A stretch of DNA of 64,000 nt, from positions 310,001-374,000 of the forward strand of contig JACRJX010000029.1 in assembly GCA_016235595.1 (NCBI GenBank), read 5' to 3'. Position 1 is the first letter of the stretch; each line of letters opens with the position of its first letter. The position numbers and the translations under genes are program-made. The notes beneath the pieces are model-generated. The model saw nothing but the letters and a program-made list of their open reading frames with translations. It did not search any database and had not been told where the DNA came from. The stretch is from Verrucomicrobiota bacterium. Its GTDB lineage: Bacteria > Verrucomicrobiota > Verrucomicrobiia > CAIQCK01. Below, piece after piece: positions 1 to 9,254 of this stretch.

Positions 1-147
1 GAAGTTTCAATCGAGCCCTCGCTCCGCGATCAGGCTGCGCGGCAGGAGCAGATCGAGCTTATTGATTTCTATAGAAGCCGGGGCTTTAAGTTCGTCGGCA
101 CAACATGCGGCAATGCAAAGAACAACTGCATGGTTCGTTTGATCTAG
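1..147 (+). CDS. C-terminal end of a protein, possibly GNAT acetyltransferase (partial)
   Basis: An open frame runs from the window edge to a TAG at 145-147 and gives 48 residues. The segment LIDFYRSRGFKFVGT resembles the last helix and strand of GNAT N-acetyltransferases, where a residue-FY-x-x-x-GF pattern is usual. The N-terminal acetyl-CoA site lies outside the window, so the family call is an inference from a short match. It is read in the same direction as the ankyrin gene that starts 302 bases further on. Confidence 0.4.
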   Translation, partial: EVSIEPSLRDQAARQEQIELIDFYRSRGFKFVGTTCGNAKNNCMVRLI

Positions 148-449
148 CGCGTTAGGTCATGGATTCCGCTCGCTCGGCCTGTGCAAAGGACGATCGAGAA
201 GCGCGGCTCCTTGATTGACCGTGAAGGGATGTGCGGAAAACATGGTTCCAGCCCCGGTGATATTTCCCATCCGTATCCTTCAAGCCCTTCCTGAACCCAA
301 AGCCGAATGGTTCATAAACTGCCTCCGCATCGCTGTTCATCTGCGGCCCACAACACGTGCTTTACATGATACAGCGGCGGGCGGAGAATGGCCCCGAAGT
401 CGTACGTGGAAGGAATGAGAGGTCGGAGGCAGGAGGAAATGCGAGGAGA
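148..449. other. Intergenic region without a convincing gene
   Basis: These 302 bases lie between the partial gene and the ankyrin gene. Open frames here are short and resemble no family I know. A strong AGGAGG-like stretch at 431-436 and a second GAGGAG at 443-448 precede the ATG at 450. The heptamer GTTAGGT at 152-158 fits the integron core consensus GTTRRRY, but no matching inverse core was found. Confidence 0.6.
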
Positions 450-2855
450 ATGAAGACGATCCGCCAAACACTGCTGCTGTTGCTGGCGGGAATTCTTGGA
501 ACAGTGGTTGCGGTCTTTGCCCTGAAAACTGTTCGAACCGTTCTGATGTATCGCCACGGCGGCGGTGGCAATGCGTGTGTGCACTATCAGCGACTGCCGA
601 TACTCGATGAAGCGGAGGCAAAACCGATTTTGGACCGCGCCATCCAGCGGATTCATCAACGTCTCATTCAAGCCGGGGATCATTTGCCAGCGCTGTCGGA
701 AATCAGCGAAGCAGACATCGCGGGATTCTGCCTCGCATATCGGAAGGGGAATGCCTTCGGCAGCAGGACGGGCAAGCGTGTCTTTGAACCGCCGGATTCT
801 TGTCGTCTATCCCTGCAAGCAGAATATCCGTTCGGGGAGTCGCCGATGTCGTCAATGGCGCCAACCAAGAAGTATTCAGTGGAGGGGGAAGGTTTTGCTT
901 ACGGCGCAGAGCTCGAGGTGGCCTCAGACAAGGACGAGATCCACGGGATCATTGAGCAAGAGATGGATCGCGCCGCCGGGGAACTTCAGAAGGCCGCCCG
1001 GTCCAAGGCGCTCAAGGCAGGAGAGGAGATCCACATCGCCGTCAGAGTTGGCGACGTGGCCAGGGTGGAACAACTTCTGGCTGCCAAACCTGAATTCGCG
1101 AATGCCAGGGACAGCCGCGGTTATACGCCGCTGCATTGGGCAAGAGACCCGGGTGTTGCGGAGCGGTTGCTCGCGAAGAGTCCCGATGTCAACGCGGCCG
1201 ACACGCTCGGTCTCACGCCGCTGCACTGGGCGGTTTATGAAGACCGTTTCGAGGTCGTGAAAATGCTGGTGGCGCACGAGGCCGACATCAACCGCAAAGC
1301 CAGCGGCGGCTGGACGCCGATGAGCCTCGCCGAGGAACTATGTGGCGAAGGCGGACGAATCACGCGTTTCCTTCTTCAGCACGGTGGGGTCTCTGAAATT
1401 CCAGATGCGAAGTTGAGTTACGTCATCAAACATCCAACAACACCGGACTTGAAACGCGTGTTCCAAAGGCGGCCCGATGTTGTCACCTGGAAGGACGAGC
1501 ATGGCTGCACGGCACTGCACTACGCAGTGGGCTCACGCAATATACAAATCGTGGAGTTTCTTCTGGCCGCCGGCGCCGGGGTCAACGTCAGGGACAACTC
1601 CGGACGCGCGCCCCTGCTGTATGCAGCGGCCTCGCGCGATGTGAAAGTGGTGGAACTGCTGCTGGCTCGCAAGGCTGACGTCAATGTCAGAAACGAGATG
1701 GGCGAGACGCCGCTTGATCTCGCAGAACGGGTTGGTCCACCCGAGGTCGTTGACCTGCTTCGGGAATGCGGCGCGATAAGTGGAGCCGGTGCCATTCACG
1801 ATGCTGTGGGTCGGGGGGATATGGCCAGGGTGAAAGAGTTGTTGAGTTCCCAGCCGGCGCTTGTGAATGAGAAAGACTCTTCGGGTTGGTCGCCCGTTCA
1901 CCAGACATTGAATCGGAATCAACAGGAGATGTTGAGACTGCTGCTGGATCACAAGGCCGATGTCAACGCCAGGACTCCTCAGGGTGAGACGGCGCTTCAT
2001 TTTGCAATCACGCGGGGCGGGTCGGGATATAATTCCAAGAGCAAGGAAGCCAGAGACGCCGGGATCAAAGAAACGATCGCCTTGCTGCTCGCCCACGGAG
2101 CCGATATCAACGCCCGGGATAATCAGGGTGACACTCCACTTCATCGCGCGGCGGGACGCATCAACAAAGACCTTGTAGAACTCCTGCTCGCGAACAAAGC
2201 CGACGTCAACGCCAAAGACAAGAACGGTCGCACGCCGTTGGATCGCGCGGCGGCGGCGGCGGGCTACAACCCGAAAGGTTATCCTGTCAGCGTGCTTCTT
2301 CGCGAACACGGCGGCACGCTCACGAAGGCGTTGGAGGATGTTCGCCCGCCGTGGAAGCCCGTGGGGGCGCCCATGCCCATTACCCACAACGGGGTGCCGA
2401 TTACCCGCAGCCAGCTAATGGAACTAATGGAGTTGCCGGATATAAAGGCTGCTCGCGAAGCACTCGCAGAAGCTCCCAAGAAATACAACGCCGTGATGAA
2501 TGCACTGATGGCGAGGCTGGGATATCAGACGGTGTATCACACCAACAGCATGCGCGACGGCACGACGCGCATCGATCGCCAATTGTTGACTGCCGATGGC
2601 GTTCCGCTTACTTACAAACAAAAGCTGGATCTACAGAACATGCCGGAACTGAAGCCTATTCGCGAAGCAGTCTCGGAGGCTGTGAAGAAACATCGCGAGG
2701 CAATGAATGCCGCGATGGCCAGACTGGGATATCAAATTGGGTCCGGCACCAATCGCGCACCCTCGGCGATCCAAAGGCCGCCGGCGGCCTCGGGTACGAA
2801 TGGAGTGGTGCAGGTGAAGGGGGTGGATGGCCAGCAACCTTCCGGAAAGAGATGA
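450..2855 (+). CDS. Ankyrin-repeat protein, membrane-anchored or exported
   Basis: This 801-residue protein starts at the ATG at 450, chosen over an in-frame GTG at 357 because it follows a purine-rich Shine-Dalgarno stretch and begins with a hydrophobic segment (KTIRQTLLLLLAGILGTVVA). From about residue 190 to 610 it carries some ten to twelve ankyrin repeats, with typical TPLHWA, TALHYA and DVNARD motifs, in two blocks. This indicates a protein-binding scaffold, probably outside the cytoplasmic membrane. The C-terminal 150 residues hold two copies of another helical motif (LPDIKAAREALAEAPKKY and MPELKPIREAVSEAVKKH, each followed by an M-x-A-x-M segment). The same motif recurs in the small protein at 47.1 kb. 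Partner and function are unknown. Confidence 0.85.
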   Translation: MKTIRQTLLLLLAGILGTVVAVFALKTVRTVLMYRHGGGGNACVHYQRLPILDEAEAKPILDRAIQRIHQRLIQAGDHLPALSEISEADIAGFCLAYRKGNAFGSRTGKRVFEPPDSCRLSLQAEYPFGESPMSSMAPTKKYSVEGEGFAYGAELEVASDKDEIHGIIEQEMDRAAGELQKAARSKALKAGEEIHIAVRVGDVARVEQLLAAKPEFANARDSRGYTPLHWARDPGVAERLLAKSPDVNAADTLGLTPLHWAVYEDRFEVVKMLVAHEADINRKASGGWTPMSLAEELCGEGGRITRFLLQHGGVSEIPDAKLSYVIKHPTTPDLKRVFQRRPDVVTWKDEHGCTALHYAVGSRNIQIVEFLLAAGAGVNVRDNSGRAPLLYAAASRDVKVVELLLARKADVNVRNEMGETPLDLAERVGPPEVVDLLRECGAISGAGAIHDAVGRGDMARVKELLSSQPALVNEKDSSGWSPVHQTLNRNQQEMLRLLLDHKADVNARTPQGETALHFAITRGGSGYNSKSKEARDAGIKETIALLLAHGADINARDNQGDTPLHRAAGRINKDLVELLLANKADVNAKDKNGRTPLDRAAAAAGYNPKGYPVSVLLREHGGTLTKALEDVRPPWKPVGAPMPITHNGVPITRSQLMELMELPDIKAAREALAEAPKKYNAVMNALMARLGYQTVYHTNSMRDGTTRIDRQLLTADGVPLTYKQKLDLQNMPELKPIREAVSEAVKKHREAMNAAMARLGYQIGSGTNRAPSAIQRPPAASGTNGVVQVKGVDGQQPSGKR

Positions 2856-3014
2856 AGAGAACCGTGTGAATGGTGTCGTATCACGCACCGGCGCGAGGCT
2901 TGACGTGGGGCGTAACTCGCGGGAGAATCGTGGCGCAATGAGCGTTGTTAGACACCGCTTCCGACCTTGTCTTTGGCCGGAGACTGTGTCCCATAAAGAA
3001 CGGGCGGCACCCAT

Positions 3015-3638
3015 ATGAAAGCACTACAGATAACGCTGTTCCTGATTGCCAACGTAATCTTCCTCTCACAAGCCGGTCGGAACATTCACCATATGATATT
3101 GGGTTCGCAGCCTTCCGTGTTGGACAAGTTTGAACCAGAAAAGGAGAAGGCACGGTCGGAGACCCAGCTTCGGGTCCTGCTGGCAGACTACCAGGCTGTC
3201 TTGGAAGAAATTCGAGCTCTGGAAAAAGGGAAGAAGTCTTCGGAAGTGGCGGACCTCCGGCACACGCATTCGGCGACCTACGACAGGAAGGATGCTTTGC
3301 GCTCGGAAATATCACAGCGGGAGGATAGGACCCGGGAGATACGTGACCTGTGGATATACTCTGGATATGGACTGTTGTTGATCATCGCAGGGGGTGTTCT
3401 TTACCGGCGAGCCGTTGTATGGCCCGGATTTGCGATACTCGTCAGCGGTTTCTGCATTTTGGAATACTGGGCCAGCCCGAGCTATTTCGAAGGTGGCGCG
3501 AACGCTGAGTATCATCAGCTGCTCCTTGGCAAGACGATCCTCACGCTCCTGGCACTCGGTGCGCTCTATGGATTCTGGAGGCTCCGGGGAGACCCGAACC
3601 CACCGCTCCAGACAACAGCCACTGCGCCGGGCAAGTGA
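3015..3638 (+). CDS. Hypothetical membrane protein with central coiled coil
   Basis: This 207-residue protein is of no family I recognise. It has an N-terminal hydrophobic segment (LQITLFLIANVIFLS), then a charged, probably coiled-coil region at about residues 40-110 rich in E, K and R. Three hydrophobic segments follow near residues 115-190. This suggests an extracytoplasmic coiled coil held by membrane helices. It ends with NPPLQTTATAPGK, a low-complexity tail of the type seen at the ends of many PVC hypothetical proteins where genes run into repeated intergenic DNA; that comparison is from memory. The preceding gap of 159 bases has a GTTAGAC at 2947-2953. Confidence 0.6.
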   Translation: MKALQITLFLIANVIFLSQAGRNIHHMILGSQPSVLDKFEPEKEKARSETQLRVLLADYQAVLEEIRALEKGKKSSEVADLRHTHSATYDRKDALRSEISQREDRTREIRDLWIYSGYGLLLIIAGGVLYRRAVVWPGFAILVSGFCILEYWASPSYFEGGANAEYHQLLLGKTILTLLALGALYGFWRLRGDPNPPLQTTATAPGK

Positions 3639-3841
3639 CTGTTCGTAAGAACTCGAACATTATCATTGCAGGCCCCGCCCGCTTCCAGCCGTTGTGCCTA
3701 AACTCCTGTGAAAAATCGGCCATCCGGCTTCTTCAGCCGTCCGTTCGCCTGCGCCCAGTGCTTCAGCCGAAGTGACCTTGACATCATACCAGTCGCTGGC
3801 GATTCTTATTGTTGATTCATCTTTGAAAGAACTGAATAACC

Positions 3842-6109
3842 ATGCGCTCTGACATCATCAAAAAAGGTTTTGAACGTGCACCGCACCGCAGCCTCCTCCG
3901 CGCCGCCGGCGTGATTGAGTCCGAGGTTGATTTCGACAAGCCGTTCATCGCCATCGCCAATTCCTACACCGATTGCATTCCCGGACACGCCCACCTGAAT
4001 GAGGTCGGCATGCTCGTGAAGCGCCTCGTCCGCGAGGCCGGCGGTGTGCCCTTCATCTTCAATACCATCGGCGTGGACGACGGCATCGCCATGGGCCACA
4101 GCGGCATGCTCTACTCGCTGCCGTCGCGGGAGCTGATCGCCGACACGGTCGAAACCATGCTGAAGGCGCATTGCTTCGACGGCATGGTCTGCATTCCGAA
4201 CTGCGACAAGATCGTCCCCGGCATGTTGATGGCCGCCATGCGCGTCAACCTCCCGACCGTCTTCGTCAGCGGCGGGCCGATGGCCGCGGGCATCGCCGAG
4301 CAACAGGCCGCGCACGAGGACCTTGCCTCATTTCTCCAGCCGGCGTCCGCCAAGTCGGACCTGATCTCCGTCTTCAAAGGCGTGGCCGAACTCAAGGCTG
4401 GCAAGATCACGGAAGAGCAGTTGAAGAAGCTGGAACAAACCGCCTGCCCGACCTGCGGCTCCTGCTCCGGCATGTTCACGGCCAACTCGATGAACTGCCT
4501 CTGCGAAGCGCTCGGCATGGCGTTGCCCGGCAACGGCACCGTGCTGGCCGTTTCGAAGGAGCGCGAGGCGCTCTACGAACGCGCGGCGCGCGCCATCATG
4601 AAACTGGTCGAGAGCGACCTCAAGCCGCGCGACATCGCCACGATCGAGGCGTTCGACAACGCCCTCATGCTCGACGTCGCCATGGGCGGCTCGACGAATA
4701 CGGTGCTGCACACGCTCGCCGTTGCGCGCGAAGCGGGCATTGCCTACGACATCAAGCGCATTGACGATATCTCGCGCCGCATCCCCTGCATGTGCAAGGT
4801 CTCGCCGTCGTCGAACTACCATGTTCAGGACGTGCAGCGCGCCGGCGGTATCCATACGATCCTCGGCGAACTCAAGCGCATGGGCGTGCTGAATACGTCC
4901 TGCAAGACCGTCACGGGCAAAACCCTCGGCGAGAATATTGACGACTGGGACGTGCGCTCGGAGAAATGCACCGCGTGGGCAAAGGCCTCGCGTATTGCCG
5001 GCGCGTCGGCGCTTGTCGTGGACCCGAACGACAAGATGGCCTCAGTCGGCCGCACGCCAAGCGGCAATCTCGTGCCGAAGCCGATGATGTTTTTCCCCGG
5101 CGACCTGCGCGCCATCACGCTCTGGCGTTTTGCCGCGGCGGGCAATGCGGGAGATGCCGCCACGGCTGCGCTGCTTCTCGCAGACGATGCGGTCCTGAAA
5201 CTGGACGAGATGACCACATTGAACGGTCGAGCCACCATCGAGGCCGACCTGAAAACCAGGATCGCCGAGTCCAAGGGCATGGTGCGCGCGGAACTGGGCG
5301 AGCTTAGGGGCATGCCCGTCCTCGTGTTCTGGCGGTATGAAAAGGGCGGCGGAAAGACACGGATCTCCGTGCTCCGCGTGTCGCGCTACCAAAAGAGCTG
5401 GCTCATCAGCAAGGCGCACCTCGATGTCAGCCCCGCCACGTTGAAACAGGTCAAGCCCGCCGGCCTCATGCCTTACGACCCGGCGTTCATGTTCAACGCG
5501 CAGGATTGCATTCGCACCAAGGCCACGGCCTACTCACCCGACGGCGGCCTCGCCGTCCTCTACGGCCAGCTTGCGCCCGCCGGCAGCGTCGTCAAGACAG
5601 CCGGCATCAGCGAGGGCTTCAAGGCTTACTGCGGCCCCGGCTTTGTGTTCGAGGGACCGTGCGTGATTTTCGAGAGCCAGGACGACGCGTGCGCCGGCAT
5701 TCTCGACGGCAAGGCCAAGGCGGGCGACGTGGTCATCATCCGCAACGAAGGCCCGCGCGGCGGCCCCGGCATGCAGGAGATGCTCTCGCCCACCAGCTAC
5801 ATCGTCGGCATGGGACTCGGCGACAAGGTCGCCCTCATCACCGACGGCCGTTTCAGCGGCGGCACCGCCGGAGCGTGCATTGGCCACGTCAGCCCCGAGG
5901 CTGCCGAAGGCGGCCCCATCGGCCTGCTGAAAGCAGGCGACCGCATTCGCATCGATTTCCCGAACCGGAAGATGGACATCCTCGTTCCCGAAGCCGAACT
6001 GGCCGAGCGCAAGAAGACGTGGCAACCAGTCAAACGCGATCTCGGCGGCTGGCTCGCCCGCTACCAAAAGCTCGTGACCAACGCGAGCCAAGGCGGGATA
6101 TTGGAATGA
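3842..6109 (+). CDS. ilvD: Dihydroxy-acid dehydratase (IlvD/Edd family) with large insertion
   Basis: IlvD dehydrates 2,3-dihydroxy-acids to 2-keto acids in branched-chain amino acid synthesis, using an Fe-S cluster and Mg2+, in the cytoplasm. Family signatures are clear: [13 protein letters not shown] near residue 40, CIPNCDK with Cys121, [10 protein letters not shown] at 202-210, and DGRFSGGT near the C-terminus. The PGHAHL form resembles the E. coli-type enzyme. At 755 residues it is far longer than the usual 560-620. The excess is a block at about residues 377-554, between the [11 protein letters not shown] element and the conserved [14 protein letters not shown] element, and I recognise no domain in it. 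The Edd/sugar-acid dehydratase branch is possible, so the exact substrate is uncertain. No other ilv gene is adjacent. Confidence 0.85.
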   Translation: MRSDIIKKGFERAPHRSLLRAAGVIESEVDFDKPFIAIANSYTDCIPGHAHLNEVGMLVKRLVREAGGVPFIFNTIGVDDGIAMGHSGMLYSLPSRELIADTVETMLKAHCFDGMVCIPNCDKIVPGMLMAAMRVNLPTVFVSGGPMAAGIAEQQAAHEDLASFLQPASAKSDLISVFKGVAELKAGKITEEQLKKLEQTACPTCGSCSGMFTANSMNCLCEALGMALPGNGTVLAVSKEREALYERAARAIMKLVESDLKPRDIATIEAFDNALMLDVAMGGSTNTVLHTLAVAREAGIAYDIKRIDDISRRIPCMCKVSPSSNYHVQDVQRAGGIHTILGELKRMGVLNTSCKTVTGKTLGENIDDWDVRSEKCTAWAKASRIAGASALVVDPNDKMASVGRTPSGNLVPKPMMFFPGDLRAITLWRFAAAGNAGDAATAALLLADDAVLKLDEMTTLNGRATIEADLKTRIAESKGMVRAELGELRGMPVLVFWRYEKGGGKTRISVLRVSRYQKSWLISKAHLDVSPATLKQVKPAGLMPYDPAFMFNAQDCIRTKATAYSPDGGLAVLYGQLAPAGSVVKTAGISEGFKAYCGPGFVFEGPCVIFESQDDACAGILDGKAKAGDVVIIRNEGPRGGPGMQEMLSPTSYIVGMGLGDKVALITDGRFSGGTAGACIGHVSPEAAEGGPIGLLKAGDRIRIDFPNRKMDILVPEAELAERKKTWQPVKRDLGGWLARYQKLVTNASQGGILE

Positions 6110-6137
6110 GGTTTGCGGTGTAATGGAAGTTGCTGTC

Positions 6138-6151
6138 CCGGCTTCAGCCGG
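6138..6151. repeat. Short perfect hairpin downstream of ilvD
   Basis: CCGGCT-TC-AGCCGG forms a 6-bp stem 29 bases after the ilvD stop codon. No T-run follows, so an intrinsic terminator is not well supported. A related CGGCT...AGCCG pair lies upstream of ilvD at 3725-3739, so both may be copies of a small repeated palindrome. Confidence 0.3.
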
Positions 6152-6313
6152 CTCCCGCTGGAACGCGTCTTGTTTTACCGGGTGCGGTGGATTAATCTCA
6201 GATTCGATATGACAGCGAATAACAACGCAGGTCATACCGCCTGCGTGACGTGCTTCTCCATCACTGGGCGATGGCGAGGTGAGCCTCGGCTGTCATCCTG
6301 AACAAGGGTTCCC

Positions 6314-8116
6314 ATGAAATCGCGCAAGGTGCTTATCGGGATCATCGTTGGCATCGTCCTGCTGATCATCATCGTCTTGTTCGGAACGAGCACTCCTCGA
6401 AGTTCGCCCAGAAAACCCGCGTCGATCCAGACGAATCCGGCACAAAAAAGGGTCCCTCTATTATCCCGCCGAGTCGCTTCTCCAGAGTCAATGCCGTATG
6501 TGGCGGTCAAACTCCCCACTTCCGTCAACGATTTCAAAAAGCGCTTTATCGAGGGCGTCAAATTGGCGGACCAGCAACTCCGCTGGCAGGCCTGGCGTGA
6601 ACTGGGCATCAACCTGTCCGATAAGGATTTCGCGGCGGCAGAAGCGCAGGCGGAAAAGGAGATCGTCCTGAAAGGCGCGAGTTTCCCCAAGGGTTGGTCA
6701 ACCTCGATCCGTGGCATGAGCCGGGACGAGAACTTGCGGGTGTTGGCATTGCAGGCGGCGATCTTCGCGCGGTGGGTGGAGAAGGATCCGCAGTCCGCGG
6801 TCACTTGGGCTTACGGTTTGGAGGCTTTTCCGCGTGAATGGGGCATTGGCCTTTACAATACCGGCGCGGGATTTGAAACCACGAGTTTTTGGAATATGGG
6901 CGACCAGCACGCATTGTTGAGCCAGATGGTCAGTCAATGGTGCGCCAAAGACATGAACGCGGCATCTGCCTGGTTGGAATCATTGCCGGCGGGCCTTGGG
7001 CAGAACGTGGCCCGTTGCGGATGGGTGATGGCGTTGGCCGTAAGTTCGCCCGAATCCGCGTTCGCCGCGCTGGAAACGATCAAGTATAGCAGGGAGATAG
7101 GTGATTTGGTCCAGAACACAGGGCTGTTTCTTTTTCGGCGGTGGGCCTCAGCCAATCGTCCCGCAATGCTCGCTTGGATCGAAGCCAATCCGATGCATGA
7201 TGGCCGGATGGACAGTATCGGCGAGACGATGAAGTTTCGCGCCGTCACGGTCATGGCGGAGACGTTGGCCCGGGAGGATATTCCATCTGCCATCCAATGG
7301 GCTTCCAGTCTGCCCATTTTGACGCGCGGTGACGCGATCGGAAAGATTGTGGACGAATGGGCGCGCAAGGACTTTGAAGCAGCTCGTCAATGGGTGACAA
7401 ACCTTTGGGAAAGTGAGAAGGGCGAGAAAAACCATCAGATGCTGTATAGCATCGGTCGGGAGTGGGTGGAGAAAGATCCCCAGGCGGCGTTGGAGTGGAT
7501 TTCCCATCTAAAGGACAAGTATGATCCCGACAATCGGGTTCCTAGCGAAGGTTCCCGGTGGCAAGTGAATGTGACGCTGTCCATGGCGAGCCAGTGGGCA
7601 AAGAATGATACTGCCGCAGCTGTCGCCTGGTCGGAGAGTTTGCCCGAGGGGGAACTCAAAAACAAAGTTTGCGACTGGATTGCCGTTGGGCTGGCTAACA
7701 CCGTGGCACGAGAAGCCTCCAATTTTCAGGAACTTCGCACCCTCGTGGAAAACCTTCCCAAGGCTGTGCAAGAACAAGTATGGATTGGCACCTTTGGGCG
7801 GTGGAAATCATCCGATTCCACTGCGCAACAGGAAATGGCGGACTATCTCAAGGCTTTGCCGGAGGATTACTTCCAAGGGTTGGGAGCTGGAAGGGGCAGA
7901 GACAATGTGTTCAGTCAGTACATAACCTCGGTGCCTCCCAGCCGGGAAGTTCTTCAACTGGCCAGTGAGATCAAGAATGAGCGGTGGCGCAACCAATGCA
8001 TCGAACGAGCCGTGAAGAACTGGCTCGTGCGCGACAAGGGGGCGGCAACCCAATGGGTTCAGCAAGCGTCGCTGCCGCAGGAGCTGAAGGACAAGCTGCT
8101 GAGGAACGGGAAGTGA
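6314..8116 (+). CDS. Membrane-anchored W-repeat alpha-solenoid protein, function unknown
   Basis: This 600-residue protein has one N-terminal transmembrane helix (residues 5-25, very rich in I, V and L), so the bulk is extracytoplasmic. The rest is about nine or ten degenerate repeats of roughly 35-50 residues. Each centres on W-x-x-x-D-P-x-A-A-x-x-W-x-x-x-L; examples are WVEKDPQSAVTWAYGL, WCAKDMNAASAWLESL, WARKDFEAARQWVTNL, WVEKDPQAALEWISHL and WAKNDTAAAVAWSESL. The pattern suggests paired helices forming a solenoid, as in TPR or Sel1 proteins. I recall similar W-rich repeats in Verrucomicrobiota but know of no assigned role. It stands alone, 204 bases after ilvD. Confidence 0.7.
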   Translation: MKSRKVLIGIIVGIVLLIIIVLFGTSTPRSSPRKPASIQTNPAQKRVPLLSRRVASPESMPYVAVKLPTSVNDFKKRFIEGVKLADQQLRWQAWRELGINLSDKDFAAAEAQAEKEIVLKGASFPKGWSTSIRGMSRDENLRVLALQAAIFARWVEKDPQSAVTWAYGLEAFPREWGIGLYNTGAGFETTSFWNMGDQHALLSQMVSQWCAKDMNAASAWLESLPAGLGQNVARCGWVMALAVSSPESAFAALETIKYSREIGDLVQNTGLFLFRRWASANRPAMLAWIEANPMHDGRMDSIGETMKFRAVTVMAETLAREDIPSAIQWASSLPILTRGDAIGKIVDEWARKDFEAARQWVTNLWESEKGEKNHQMLYSIGREWVEKDPQAALEWISHLKDKYDPDNRVPSEGSRWQVNVTLSMASQWAKNDTAAAVAWSESLPEGELKNKVCDWIAVGLANTVAREASNFQELRTLVENLPKAVQEQVWIGTFGRWKSSDSTAQQEMADYLKALPEDYFQGLGAGRGRDNVFSQYITSVPPSREVLQLASEIKNERWRNQCIERAVKNWLVRDKGAATQWVQQASLPQELKDKLLRNGK

Positions 8117-8225
8117 CAGGTGACGGAACGTGCGCGACGGAGGGCACCGAAAATACTTGTTTGGAGCCGGTCCGCTGGCCTAGCGTGCGCGGCGTCGGAA
8201 CATAGCGTGATTGCATCTGAAACTT

Positions 8226-9152
8226 ATGAAAACACTTATCTCTCGTCGTCAGTTCATCTGGACAAGCTTTTCCGCTCCATTCATCACTTCCTCTTTGCCG
8301 CAGTCTGTCTGGGCGGCTGCGGGATCGGTGAAGCTCGCGGCGTTCGCGGACGAAATCTCGCCGAAGCTGGACGAGCAAATTCACGTCTGCAAGGAACTCG
8401 GCATTCGATACTTCGAGTTGCGCGGTGTGGCGGGCAAGAACGTGATGAATTTCGACGAGCCGCTGCGAAATGAAATCCGGTCCAAGCTGAAGGACAACGG
8501 CATGGGCGTGGCCAGCATCGGCAGCCCCATCGGCAAGGTGAAGATCAACGATCCGTGGCCGGCGTATTTCGACAAGTTCAAGCAGGCGGTCGAGCTGGCG
8601 GAGTTTTTCTCCGCGCCGCTGATCCGCATCTTCAGCTACTTCGCGCCCGCGAAGGGACAGGATATCAGCCAGCATCGCGACGAGGTAATGCGCCGGATGC
8701 AGGCGAAGGCCGACTACGTGAAAGGTCATCCGGTGACGCTCGTGCATGAGAACGAGAAGGACATCTACGGCGAGCACGGGCCGGCATGCCTCGACATCCT
8801 CAAGACGGTGAACTCGCCGAAGCTGCGCTGTGCGTTCGACCCTGCCAACTTCGCCATCGCGGGCGATGACACGTTGAAGAACTGGGAGATGCTCAAGCCG
8901 TACGTCGTGCACTTCCACATCAAGGACTACAAGCGCGAGACGAAGAAGATCGTCCCGGCGGGCCAGGGCGACGGGAACATTCAGGCCATTCTTGAAGACG
9001 CGAAGAAGTCCGGCTATCACGGCTTCCTGACACTGGAGCCGCACCTGCGCGTGGCCGGGAAGAACTCGGGCGAGACGGGCGCAGATTTGTTCAAAGTGGC
9101 CACCGACGCGATCCGCGGAATCTGCGCCAAGGCTGGCGTCCAGATCGAGTAG
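8226..9152 (+). CDS. Exported sugar phosphate isomerase/epimerase-like TIM-barrel protein
   Basis: The start chosen is the ATG at 8226, giving 308 residues, because it begins directly with a Tat-type signal: KTLISRRQF followed by a hydrophobic stretch ending SVWAAAG. The mature part fits the xylose isomerase-like/AP endonuclease 2 fold. It has alternating strand-helix segments and conserved acidic and His residues at strand ends (LVHENEKD, CAFDPANF, HFHIKDYK, GFLTLEPH) that would hold a divalent metal. Such exported proteins in PVC bacteria are thought to act on sugars or keto-sugars in the periplasm; the substrate is not visible. A second member follows 102 bases later, then a FAD oxidoreductase, suggesting one pathway. 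Confidence 0.8.
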   Translation: MKTLISRRQFIWTSFSAPFITSSLPQSVWAAAGSVKLAAFADEISPKLDEQIHVCKELGIRYFELRGVAGKNVMNFDEPLRNEIRSKLKDNGMGVASIGSPIGKVKINDPWPAYFDKFKQAVELAEFFSAPLIRIFSYFAPAKGQDISQHRDEVMRRMQAKADYVKGHPVTLVHENEKDIYGEHGPACLDILKTVNSPKLRCAFDPANFAIAGDDTLKNWEMLKPYVVHFHIKDYKRETKKIVPAGQGDGNIQAILEDAKKSGYHGFLTLEPHLRVAGKNSGETGADLFKVATDAIRGICAKAGVQIE

Positions 9153-9254
9153 CTCGTTCAGCCAGCGGCATGGTTCTGGACATTCCCGTGTGGAATGGTT
9201 CGTCGTCCAGCTTTGGAACTTGACGCGGGTGCGCCTCGGACTAGCCTTGGCGGC

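Noticed and set aside
148..3015. Possible integron-like cassettes at the window start, from GTTRRRY heptamers at 152-158 and 2947-2953
   Set aside because: No inverse core RYYYAAC at a proper distance, no foldable attC-like symmetry, and no integrase in the window; two heptamer hits are expected by chance.
9201..9240. Possible promoter (TTGACG and TAGCCT) before the second Tat-exported TIM-barrel gene
   Set aside because: Spacing of 16 with a poor -10 element in GC-rich DNA; not distinguishable from chance.
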